64,000 bases of DNA, from assembly GCA_044426355.1 (NCBI GenBank), contig JAWXUO010000001.1:1-64000 (forward strand), in the 5' to 3' direction. Positions 8,314-16,068 of this stretch are shown here, piece by piece; positions within the stretch are counted from its first letter, which is position 1; every line of letters begins with the position of its first letter. The position numbers and the translations under genes were made by a program. The notes below the pieces were generated by a model. It saw only the letters and a list, made by a program, of their open reading frames with translations, had not been told where the DNA came from and searched no databases. Origin of the DNA: CAYJLC01 sp044426355. GTDB taxonomy: Bacteria; Bacillota; Clostridia; Oscillospirales; Butyricicoccaceae.

Positions 8314-8901
8314 ATGAAATTTTTAAAATCCGAATTAGCACTAATTTTTGCATTGTTTATAACGCTTACATACACAGTTTTTGCGACAAATTCTTATGAT
8401 AATATCTCCGAAAAAGTTACGAGATTTCACGTTTTAGCAAATTCTAATTCATCTTATGACCAAGAACTTAAAATTCTGATAAAAAACGAAATTTTCTATT
8501 ATATTTCGGATATAACGTCAAATTGTAGCACAAATATAGAAACTAACGAGCTTATTTTACAAAATATTCCACAAATTAACAGCCTAGCACAAAAAATAAT
8601 CATAGATAACGGATTTGACTACACTGTCGAAACAGCACTAGAATATGAATATTATCCTCTTAAAAATTACGATGATTTTTCGCTTCCGGCAGGCTATTAT
8701 ACAGGTTTAAACATAAAAATCGGCGAGGCACTTGGAGAAAATTGGTGGTGCGTTTTATTTCCACCACTTTGCAATCAAACAGCCTTTGATACAAAAAATT
8801 TAACCCCAAACGAACTTGATTATATTTCAAGCACTGATTATGAGTTTAGATTAAAATTTGTGGATTTTTTCGAGAGTATTAAGCATCAAATAAATAGCTA
8901 A
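8314..8901 (+). CDS. spoIIR: Stage II sporulation protein R (SpoIIR)
   Basis: 195 residues with an N-terminal signal/anchor helix (about 5-25) and the SpoIIR family core: VTRFHVLANSNSSYDQELK near residue 35, EYEYYPLKNYDDFSLPAG and the NWWCVLFPPLC motif near residue 145. In the forespore it is secreted to trigger SpoIIGA processing of pro-sigma-E in the mother cell. Its presence is direct evidence of endospore formation. The 3' end overlaps the convergent tmk gene by 23 bases. Confidence 0.93.
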   Translation: MKFLKSELALIFALFITLTYTVFATNSYDNISEKVTRFHVLANSNSSYDQELKILIKNEIFYYISDITSNCSTNIETNELILQNIPQINSLAQKIIIDNGFDYTVETALEYEYYPLKNYDDFSLPAGYYTGLNIKIGEALGENWWCVLFPPLCNQTAFDTKNLTPNELDYISSTDYEFRLKFVDFFESIKHQINS

Positions 8902-9496
8902 TTTTATTAAAAATATCTTCTGCAACTTCATCTACAGATTTATTTCCATCTACAATTAGTATATTTTCTTCATTTTTAAACTGTTTGAATATTTTTTTAT
9001 AGTTGCTTGTGACCTCTAAAAGCGACTGCTTATTCTCAAAAACATCTATGTCCTCACGAGATTTAGAAATTCGCTCAAGTGCCACATCTATTGACACATC
9101 AACGTAAATATGTATGTCAGGCTTTAATAATTCACGGGCTTTTTGGTTAAGCATTGGGACGAAATTCTCGTCTTCGTCTGCTTGATATGCAAAATTCGAG
9201 AGATAATTTCGGTCGCAAATAACCGTATATCCGTCTGAAATTAGCTTAATTATTCCGTTTTCTGCATTTAAAAAATGGTCTAGCCTATCGCTCGCAAACA
9301 AGCCTGCTAATACTTTTTTATCTGTAGAAATTTCGCCTCGTAAATATTTTCTAAGTAGCGTGCCTATCTCTCCATTCGTCGGCTCAAAAGTCTTCGTAAC
9401 TAAGATATTTTCACTTTTCAATTTATTACAAAGCATATCCGACTGCGTGGATTTTCCCGAGCCATCTATTCCCTCAAACACGATAAATTTTCCCAT
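8879..9496 (-). CDS. tmk: Thymidylate kinase
   Basis: 205 residues from ATG 9496, preceded by an AGGGGG site; a longer in-frame reading up to 9676 is rejected because it lacks a site and the conserved N-terminus starts at MGKFIVFEGIDGSGKST. It phosphorylates dTMP to dTDP. The Walker A is GIDGSGKST at about residues 8-16, the DRNYLSNFAYQ segment carries the DR(Y/H) motif, and a LID-like ISKSRED stretch follows. It is a single gene divergent from nagA and convergent with spoIIR. Confidence 0.94.
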   Translation of the reverse strand: MGKFIVFEGIDGSGKSTQSDMLCNKLKSENILVTKTFEPTNGEIGTLLRKYLRGEISTDKKVLAGLFASDRLDHFLNAENGIIKLISDGYTVICDRNYLSNFAYQADEDENFVPMLNQKARELLKPDIHIYVDVSIDVALERISKSREDIDVFENKQSLLEVTSNYKKIFKQFKNEENILIVDGNKSVDEVAEDIFNKISYLFDA

Positions 9497-9593
9497 AAGC
9501 GTACCCCCTACTCTTAAATATTTTAACACAAATTTTAGTTTTTTACAATATATATTCACAATTTTCAACAATAATTTTAAAAAAGGAGTTTTT

Positions 9594-10733
9594 ATGACAA
9601 TTTTTAAAAATGGACATGTTTTGATAAATGAAACATTTGTTAAATGCGATTTTTCTGTAGAAAATTCTATTTTCACTGAAATTTCAAGTGAAATTACCGA
9701 AAAATCAAATGTTATAGACCTTCAAAACAAAAAAATTATTCCAGGTCTTATAGATATTCATACTCACGGCTCATTCGGAGTAGATTTTAACAATTTTTCC
9801 AACTTAGATTTAGAAAAAGTATGCAATTATTTCAATTCTCAAGGTGTAACTTCTGTTTTACCAACTATTTTGACTGATACTGAAGAAAAAACGCTTGAAT
9901 GTATCGAAAAAATCTATGAATTTTCAAAAAAATGCGATACTATCCTTGCAATTCACCTAGAAGGTCCATTTTTGAGCAAAGACTATAAAGGGGCAATGCC
10001 AGAGCATCTACTAAAAGAGCCAGATTTTGAACTTTTCGAAAAATATCTTTCTGCATCAAAAGGACTTATAAAACTGACTACGGTATCTCCAGAGCTTAAA
10101 AATGCTTGCGAATTCACAAAAAAAGCAACAGAAAAAGGCGTTGTTGTGTCAATTGGGCATAGTGGTGCGACGCAAGAACAGGTTTTTGAGTTTATAAAAA
10201 ACGGTGCGACTAATGCCACACATCTCGGAAATGCTATGAAACAAGCAACTCAGCATAATCTAAATGTTAGTGGTTCGGTTTTGTATTCTGATGTGTATGC
10301 CGAAATTATCTGCGATGGTTTTCACATAAACCCCACTGTCATCGACTTTTATTTTAAAATTCGTAGTCATGATAAAATGATTTTAATCACCGATTCTGTC
10401 ATGGCAGGTGGCTTGCCTAATGGTGAATATAAACTTGGAGTTAACGATATTGAGGTTATAAACGGCGATGCAAAACTAAAAGGTACAGATGTTCGTGCTG
10501 GTAGCACGTTGCGTGCGATTGATGCTGTAAAAAATGTTTCTAAATTTACAGGAATACCTTTTGAAAAGTGCGTAAAATTCATGACAGTAAATCCTGCAAA
10601 ATCACTCGGTTGTTTTGATAAAAAAGGTGCTATAGAGGTGTCTAAAGATGCAGATTTTGTTGTATTATCAAAAAATTTAGATATTGAGCAGACATATTCC
10701 CGTGGAAATCTAGTATATCAAAATAAATTTTAA
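9594..10733 (+). CDS. nagA: N-acetylglucosamine-6-phosphate deacetylase
   Basis: 379 residues from ATG 9594 after AAAAAGGAG. It removes acetate from GlcNAc-6-P, feeding amino-sugar recycling. An amidohydrolase barrel is visible: IDIHTHGSFG near residue 52, HLEGPFLS, VSIGHSGAT, THLGNAM and the catalytic Asp in ITDSVMAGG. THLGNAM replaces the commoner THLFNAM, a mild variant. nagB is not next to it. A shared terminator separates it from the convergent EAL gene. Confidence 0.94.
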   Translation: MTIFKNGHVLINETFVKCDFSVENSIFTEISSEITEKSNVIDLQNKKIIPGLIDIHTHGSFGVDFNNFSNLDLEKVCNYFNSQGVTSVLPTILTDTEEKTLECIEKIYEFSKKCDTILAIHLEGPFLSKDYKGAMPEHLLKEPDFELFEKYLSASKGLIKLTTVSPELKNACEFTKKATEKGVVVSIGHSGATQEQVFEFIKNGATNATHLGNAMKQATQHNLNVSGSVLYSDVYAEIICDGFHINPTVIDFYFKIRSHDKMILITDSVMAGGLPNGEYKLGVNDIEVINGDAKLKGTDVRAGSTLRAIDAVKNVSKFTGIPFEKCVKFMTVNPAKSLGCFDKKGAIEVSKDADFVVLSKNLDIEQTYSRGNLVYQNKF

Positions 10734-10740
10734 TATTTTC

Positions 10741-10775
10741 AAAAAAAATGAGAGCTTACATGCCCTCATTTTTTT
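10741..10775. terminator. Bidirectional terminator between nagA and the EAL gene
   Basis: An A-rich flank, a GC-containing stem (AATGAG-A-GC / GC-C-CTCATT) with a TTACAT loop and a T run give a terminator usable from both sides of the convergent pair. Confidence 0.75.
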
Positions 10776-10789
10776 GCTTTATATTAAAT

Positions 10790-13312
10790 TTATAATCCGT
10801 ATTTTTCTTTAAATTCATCTTGTGGCAATGGTCTAGAATAGTAATACCCTTGAATAATATCGCAACCAAATTTACGCAACAAATCTACTTCTTCTTTAGT
10901 TTCAACACCCTCTGCAACTGATTCTAAATGCAGTTCTTTTGCAAGAGAAATGATAGTTTTTATAATAGATTCTCCACGCTTTGACACTGTAGATTGCATT
11001 ATAAATGATCTATCAATTTTCAAAACATCAATCGGTATATTATTAAGTCTACTAAGTGAAGAAACCCCTGTTCCAAAGTCGTCCATAGAAATTGACAGCC
11101 CAAACTCACGCAATTGGTCAAGTTTTAGTATGTTTTTTTCATAAATATTGACAAAAGCACTCTCTGTTATCTCAATTTCTAGACATTTAGGGTCTACATT
11201 ATATTGAGTTATTATAGATTTAATTTTATCCACCACAATGTCATTTAATAGAGTTATTCCTGATAAATTCACCGAAATTACAGGCACTGACTTGTGCTTC
11301 GATATAAATTTACACACAGATTCTAGTACATAGTAGTCTAATTTCTCAATAAAACCATTTTTTTCAAAAACTGGAATAAAATCGTTTGGTGGAACCATTT
11401 TTCCATCTTTAAACCAACGTACCAATGCCTCTGCACCTATTAATTTTTCATCTAATATTTTAATTTTAGGCTGAAAATACACAACAAAATCACTATTTTC
11501 TATAGCATTATGCATTGTCATTACAATTTCATTGTTAATTTCACGTTCACGACGCATTTCGTCTGAATAACAATAGAATGTATCTCCATATGTTTTTTTG
11601 CCGATATTTTTCGCAATAATTGCACAGTCTATCATATTCGTAACAGGCAAATTCATGTCGTCTACATTATATGCACCAACGCTAAAGCTAAAATTATATT
11701 CCTCGTTTAAAACATGATTTAGCATTTCCATAAGTGTTGAATCGTTAACTTTAAAATAACCATCATAAACATCTTTTAAATTTTCTTTTTGCGTTAAAAT
11801 CAAAAAATTATCAGCAAAAGTACGAGAAACTATTATATCTTCAGAAAATTGCATACTATATGCAAGTGTTTGAATAAGTTCCGTGCCTTTTTCATAGCCA
11901 TAAATCTCATTTATATGTTTAAAATTATCAACATCAAAAGCTACTATCATGTAATTTTTTTCTGGGTGTTTTTTAATTGCTTTTTCTGCGTCTAAAATAA
12001 ATTTACGCTCTGTTACAAACCCAGTTATTGCGTCATAATTTATAATTGCATTGAGCTTTTCTTGCGAATATTCGTAGCTTAAAGTACTAGAAACAAAACC
12101 TAAAACCGTGTTTATTACGTGCAAATATTTTAAGTTTTTCTTAATATTGTTAACACCAATAATTCCCATAACTTCGCCTTCGATAACCAAAGGAGAAACT
12201 AAAATATTATCTTTCTTATCCGTTGGAAAAAGCTTGTCAATATCTTTAAATTGCGATTTTTTAATTTTATCTTGATTTAGATAAATATACTCTTTATTTG
12301 ATATTTCCTTTGTTGTTTCAGAGTTTGAATCAAATAAAAACTCACTTTCAAGGTATCTATCATCTAATTTTACGCCATTATCGTAGTGATATACCATTCT
12401 TGTGTGATTTGTTAAAAAATCTCTTTTATATATGTATGCAAAATCGCCCTCGAAAAAAGATGCCAAAATAGCCAATAGATTAACGATTGACGTAGACCCC
12501 TCAAGCATTTCATCTGCACATGCAATTATCGCATCATCAGCGTTATTTAGGTCACGCAATTCGTTAATTTGTGCCTGTTGGTTTTTCAAATGAGTAACGT
12601 TTACAGCTTTACCCATAACCTCATTTTTATTAATTCCATCATCGGCTATCGCTTCAAACTCGTACCACTGCAAACCTTTATCTTTTACATTTATTCGAAC
12701 TTCTGTTTTAGCATCAGTAAAATTACATATTTCATCTGCAAATTTTCTAAATTTTTGCACATCATCTTTGTAAATTAAATTCGCAGTAATTAACGCATCT
12801 GGAAAACCTATTCCAGCCGAACTAATACCATATTTATCTAAAACATCGCTTTTTACAGCCACAGTTTTTGTACTTACATCAATTTTAAATAGAATATCTG
12901 TAGATATTTCTTGCATAACCTTAAAATATTGGTCATTTTCTTCATTCATTTTTGCTTCAGCGATACGATTATCTCGAATAGGTGTTAAAATCAGGAAAAT
13001 TTCAGTTTTTTCTTCATTTAAAAAGCCTATTTCTAAGCCTGCAGCTAAAAATCCACCTTGATTTTCAGAACAAACTACAGAAATATATGCAATGTTATTA
13101 ACCCATAAATTTTTGTACGCCTTATTTATATAATATTTTACTGCCTCAACGCTACATAAATTTATTATTTTTTCCGATTCGTCGCTATTAATTACCAAAT
13201 CAAAGCACGAAGCTTGCGAATTTTGGTCTATAATAGTTTCTGTTTTCATATCGTATGAAATGTATGCGTTTCGTGTCAACGCAAAGGTTTTATTTAATTT
13301 TTTAAAATCCAT
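10790..13312 (-). CDS. Sensor protein with PAS, GAF, degenerate GGDEF and EAL domains
   Basis: About 840 residues, cytoplasmic (no membrane helices seen). Domains in order: N-terminal region and PAS-like fold (about 1-245), GAF-like domain (265-410), GGDEF domain (425-575) and EAL domain (598-838). The GGDEF signature reads FADNF (about 501-505), so diguanylate cyclase activity is unlikely. The EAL domain keeps EAL (630-632), EITESAF, DDFGTG, KIDRSF and AEGVET and should hydrolyse c-di-GMP. The degenerate GGDEF may bind GTP as an allosteric input. ATG 13312 is preferred over GTG 13318, because the AAAAGGG site is better spaced. It is a single-gene unit. Confidence 0.9.
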   Translation of the reverse strand: MDFKKLNKTFALTRNAYISYDMKTETIIDQNSQASCFDLVINSDESEKIINLCSVEAVKYYINKAYKNLWVNNIAYISVVCSENQGGFLAAGLEIGFLNEEKTEIFLILTPIRDNRIAEAKMNEENDQYFKVMQEISTDILFKIDVSTKTVAVKSDVLDKYGISSAGIGFPDALITANLIYKDDVQKFRKFADEICNFTDAKTEVRINVKDKGLQWYEFEAIADDGINKNEVMGKAVNVTHLKNQQAQINELRDLNNADDAIIACADEMLEGSTSIVNLLAILASFFEGDFAYIYKRDFLTNHTRMVYHYDNGVKLDDRYLESEFLFDSNSETTKEISNKEYIYLNQDKIKKSQFKDIDKLFPTDKKDNILVSPLVIEGEVMGIIGVNNIKKNLKYLHVINTVLGFVSSTLSYEYSQEKLNAIINYDAITGFVTERKFILDAEKAIKKHPEKNYMIVAFDVDNFKHINEIYGYEKGTELIQTLAYSMQFSEDIIVSRTFADNFLILTQKENLKDVYDGYFKVNDSTLMEMLNHVLNEEYNFSFSVGAYNVDDMNLPVTNMIDCAIIAKNIGKKTYGDTFYCYSDEMRREREINNEIVMTMHNAIENSDFVVYFQPKIKILDEKLIGAEALVRWFKDGKMVPPNDFIPVFEKNGFIEKLDYYVLESVCKFISKHKSVPVISVNLSGITLLNDIVVDKIKSIITQYNVDPKCLEIEITESAFVNIYEKNILKLDQLREFGLSISMDDFGTGVSSLSRLNNIPIDVLKIDRSFIMQSTVSKRGESIIKTIISLAKELHLESVAEGVETKEEVDLLRKFGCDIIQGYYYSRPLPQDEFKEKYGL

Positions 13313-13469
13313 TATCACACAACCCTTTTACAAATCCCAATTTTATATGTAATATTATACTACATTTACATTTAATTTGCAATAAAATTTTACAAATGTT
13401 AACATTTAAATTGTAAATTCTACACAATTACATCAATATGCACAACCAAACTCAGTTTTTTTCGTCTAT

Positions 13470-13502
13470 TATAAACAAAACACAGTGCCTTTCGACACTG
13501 TG
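13470..13502 (-). terminator. Terminator after the 13.5-kb conserved gene
   Basis: On the minus strand a perfect 7-bp stem CACAGTG/CACTGTG (13496-13502 with 13481-13487) is followed by TTTTGTTTA. Confidence 0.75.
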
Positions 13503-13508
13503 CATATG

Positions 13509-14333
13509 CTATCTTCTATTGTTATTTTGGTTGTTGCAACCTTGCGTTGTATTGCAGTTTTGACCAAATCCATCTCTATTTCTTGTGTGACTTTTTGGAA
13601 AAAACTGCTCTACTGGAAATGCAAAAGATTGAAATAAATCGCAAGGGTCATTTGTTGTACCCGAGCCACCTAAGCACTCTTTTTCTGGCATACAAATATC
13701 GCATTGTGGAATTACAATTTGAATAGGTCTTTCTAAACGAATTATGCTAAATTGACCTAAAGTTACAATTAATTTTTTGCCGTGGTCTGTGTATAAATCC
13801 ACTTCATCATCAAAGCAACCTGCAACACATCGTGGAATTTCGCCACAATTAAAACATTCGTCGCAACGTTCGGCAATTCTTGCATTTAAAGCAATTGGGT
13901 CTACAACCTCTACAACAGCTTTTGGCATATTTGATTTTTCTACAGCTTGCACATCAAAATCATTTTCTACCATTCTTGATGAGAAAATTCGTGCGTAACC
14001 TTCACTACCAAATAAAATCGTTCTTTTTTGAAAAAAAGCAAGCCCTGATACCTTTTGAGGTCTTCCCACACCACAAAAAGCATCTACTGTTACACGATAA
14101 AAATATTGAATATCTACTGTATAAAATCCTCTATTAAACTGAATTTCTTCTACATCAATAAACGCATAAAGTAGCTCTGCTGTATCAGGTTTTACGCTAA
14201 TTGCACGGTCGATAATTTCTTGCGAACCACGTGTTAAGTATACTCTAATATCTGTTAAACATTCTTTTTCTCTACACGAATCATAGATTTTATTAGTATC
14301 TATACAAATAGGCTCTCTATTATTATTTTCCAT
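13509..14333 (-). CDS. Conserved clostridial protein of unknown function
   Basis: 274 residues from ATG 14333, which follows GGAGGT; the ATG 12 bases upstream is part of that site. It opens with REPICIDTNKIYDSCREKEC and has repeated pairs of Cys (CDECFNCGEIPRC near 160, CDICMPEKEC near 215), a VEEIQFNRGFYTVDIQYFY beta segment and an Asn-rich tail. I recall similar proteins in many spore-forming Clostridia, where they are uncharacterised. The abundance of Cys and the location beside spoVM would suit a spore-layer protein, but that is inference. No signal peptide. Confidence 0.65.
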   Translation of the reverse strand: MENNNREPICIDTNKIYDSCREKECLTDIRVYLTRGSQEIIDRAISVKPDTAELLYAFIDVEEIQFNRGFYTVDIQYFYRVTVDAFCGVGRPQKVSGLAFFQKRTILFGSEGYARIFSSRMVENDFDVQAVEKSNMPKAVVEVVDPIALNARIAERCDECFNCGEIPRCVAGCFDDEVDLYTDHGKKLIVTLGQFSIIRLERPIQIVIPQCDICMPEKECLGGSGTTNDPCDLFQSFAFPVEQFFPKSHTRNRDGFGQNCNTTQGCNNQNNNRR

Positions 14334-14400
14334 ATTTACCTCCATTTAATATTTTATATTTCTCTACATACTATGTATTTATTTAAGATATGTTACATTT

Positions 14401-14466
14401 TTACTTTAAAAAAATTTGCAAAAAAGTGCTTATAAATTTAGGTGTTTTAATTACATATACTTTCAT
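14401..14466 (-). CDS. spoVM: Stage V sporulation protein M (SpoVM), 21-residue amphipathic peptide
   Basis: A very short gene: 21 codons from ATG 14466, preceded by a perfect GGAGGG at about 14471-14476. The peptide starts MKVYVIKTPKF and continues as an amphipathic helix ending in LK. It matches the Bacillus pattern MKFYTIKLPKF, including the helix-breaking Pro at position 9. SpoVM senses convex membrane curvature at the forespore and anchors the coat ATPase SpoIVA. It is 5 residues shorter than the 26-residue Bacillus form. It sits 9 bases downstream of a 45-residue membrane protein gene, probably in one transcript. Identification rests on the N-terminal motif, length and site. Confidence 0.8.
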   Translation of the reverse strand: MKVYVIKTPKFISTFLQIFLK

Positions 14467-14475
14467 TTTTCCCTC

Positions 14476-14613
14476 CTAACAAATTATATGCGAAAAAAGA
14501 CAACACGTAAGCCCTGCAAATAAAATCCAACCAATAAGCCACAGTGGAAAAGCAAGCCCTATTATTATCCCTATAATCACACCAATATAAACAAAAAAAG
14601 TTAAAATTCGCAT
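14476..14613 (-). CDS. Small hydrophobic protein, 45 residues
   Basis: 45 codons from ATG 14613, preceded by a perfect AAGGAGG. It is strongly hydrophobic with two likely membrane helices (about 4-22 and 25-41), a central Pro-Leu-Trp turn and a pair of Cys (TCC) near the end. I do not recognise a family. The stop codon lies just inside the spoVM ribosome binding site, so the two small genes are likely co-transcribed and may act together during sporulation. Confidence 0.6.
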   Translation of the reverse strand: MRILTFFVYIGVIIGIIIGLAFPLWLIGWILFAGLTCCLFSHIIC

Positions 14614-14714
14614 AAAAGTCGCCTCCTTATTACCTATTTTATGAATTTTATTTTTCTATGTGCAAACTTTTTAAAAACTTTTTAAAAATTTTTTAAAATA
14701 CTTTTTCGTAACAC

Positions 14715-14743
14715 TTGATTTTTAGTTTGAAAAATGATATTAT
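14715..14743 (+). promoter_or_regulatory. Promoter for fba
   Basis: TTGATT (14715-14720), 17 bases, TATTAT (14738-14743); about 50 bases ahead of the fba start. The 5' leader contains a short AGGC-AATA-GCCT hairpin (14756-14767). Confidence 0.7.
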
Positions 14744-14795
14744 TATTTTATGTAAAGGCAATAGCCTAAATCAAATGCTAAAAGGAGATATTATT

Positions 14796-15725
14796 ATGCC
14801 ATTAGTTTCAACTACAGAAATGTTTAAAAAAGCCTATGAAGGAGGCTACGCTGTTGGTGCATTCAACGTAAATAATATGGAAATCGTTCAAGCTATTACA
14901 GAAGCTGCAAAAGAAGAAAACGCTCCTGTTATTCTACAAGTTTCAGCTGGTGCTAGAAAATATGCAAAACATATTTATCTTACAAAACTTGTTGAGGCTG
15001 CTATTTTAGACACAGACCTTCCTATCGCTTTACACTTAGACCACGGTGCAGATTTTGAAATTTGTAAATCTTGTATAGATGGTGGTTTCTCATCTGTTAT
15101 GATAGATGGTTCGCACCACTCTTTTGAAGATAATATTGCTTTAACTAAAAAAGTTGTAGAATATGCTCACGCTCACGGTGTTACTGTAGAGGGCGAACTA
15201 GGTCAACTTGCTGGTGTTGAAGATGATGTTAGCGTTGAAGAACACAGCTACACAGACCCTGCTCAAGTTGAAGAATTTGTTACAAAAACTGGCGTTGACT
15301 CTCTTGCTATTGCAATTGGTACAAGCCATGGTGCATTTAAATTCAAACCAGGTCAAAACCCACAACTGCGTTTTGATATTTTAGATGAAGTTTCTAAAAG
15401 ACTTCCAAACTTCCCTATCGTACTTCACGGTGCGTCTTCAGTTACTCCAAAACACGTTGCTATGATTCAACAATATGGTGGTGACCTTGCTGATGCTATC
15501 GGTATTCCAGAAGATATGTTAAGACAAGCTGCAAGATCTGCTGTTTGTAAAATCAATATCGACTCTGACCTTCGTTTAGGTATGACAGCTGGTATTAGAA
15601 AACATTTCATCGAAAAACCTGCTGATTTTGACCCTCGCCAATATTTAACACCTGCTCGTGAAGAATTAAAAGACGTTGTACGTCATAAAATCGTTAACGT
15701 TTTAGGTTGCAACGGCAAAGCATAA
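14796..15725 (+). CDS. fba: Fructose-bisphosphate aldolase, class II
   Basis: 309 residues from ATG 14796 after AAAGGAG; the ATG at 14715 lies in the promoter and is rejected. Zinc-dependent aldolase of glycolysis/gluconeogenesis. HLDHGADF carries the catalytic Asp and a zinc His, GVTVEGELGQLAGVED and AIGTSHGAFKF follow, and LHGASS plus KINIDSDLR bind the phosphates. Codon use is strongly biased, as expected of a highly expressed gene. It is monocistronic, with its own promoter and terminator. Confidence 0.96.
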   Translation: MPLVSTTEMFKKAYEGGYAVGAFNVNNMEIVQAITEAAKEENAPVILQVSAGARKYAKHIYLTKLVEAAILDTDLPIALHLDHGADFEICKSCIDGGFSSVMIDGSHHSFEDNIALTKKVVEYAHAHGVTVEGELGQLAGVEDDVSVEEHSYTDPAQVEEFVTKTGVDSLAIAIGTSHGAFKFKPGQNPQLRFDILDEVSKRLPNFPIVLHGASSVTPKHVAMIQQYGGDLADAIGIPEDMLRQAARSAVCKINIDSDLRLGMTAGIRKHFIEKPADFDPRQYLTPAREELKDVVRHKIVNVLGCNGKA

Positions 15726-15737
15726 TTTAATAAACTT

Positions 15738-15770
15738 ACTGTCACTTGTATTTCAAGTGACAGTTTTTTT
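15738..15770 (+). terminator. Terminator of fba
   Basis: A perfect 11-bp stem ACTGTCACTTG/CAAGTGACAGT with a TATTT loop, followed by seven T. Confidence 0.95.
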
Positions 15771-15823
15771 ACGAAAATTTTCATATATTCATAAATTTGA
15801 TTTTACATAGCAGTTTCTTGTAA

Positions 15824-15996
15824 AGGCAATACCTCACAACTAACAGCTAAAGCCTTAGCAGTCAACTTTTTTGTGAAATTTCCGTAACGTCGCATAAAAA
15901 TCACTTGTAATACGAAAGTATTACTTCGTAATTTTAGCACACATTGATAAAAATTTTTCTAAAAAATTTAACTACTATAGTTATGAGGTGTTGCCT
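15824..15996. repeat. 173-bp element with 18-bp imperfect terminal inverted repeats
   Basis: The ends AGGCAATACCTCACAACT (15824-15841) and the reverse complement of 15979-15996 agree at 16 of 18 bases. Inside is a perfect 7-bp hairpin with a GAAA tetraloop (15907-15924). No open frame. It fills most of the 343-base gap between fba and ftsZ. It may be a small non-autonomous repeat (MITE-like) or a long-range-paired RNA; no clear target duplication was seen. Confidence 0.5.
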
Positions 15997-16029
15997 AAAA
16001 AATATATTAGTATAATTATAAATTTTCGT

Positions 16030-16057
16030 AAAAAAAGCCACCTGCAAAGCAAGTGAC
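16030..16057 (-). terminator. Terminator of the dcw cluster after ftsZ
   Basis: On the minus strand a 9-bp stem with two G-U pairs (GTCACTTGC/GCAGGTGGC) and a TTT loop is followed by seven T, 12 bases after the ftsZ stop codon. Confidence 0.85.
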
Positions 16058-16068
16058 CTTAAAAAGTT

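Noticed and set aside
15800..16020. 6S RNA as an explanation of the inverted-repeat element
   Set aside because: The length and long-range pairing would fit, but the central bulge sequence and flanks do not resemble 6S RNA as I know it, and no clear promoter/terminator pair was found.
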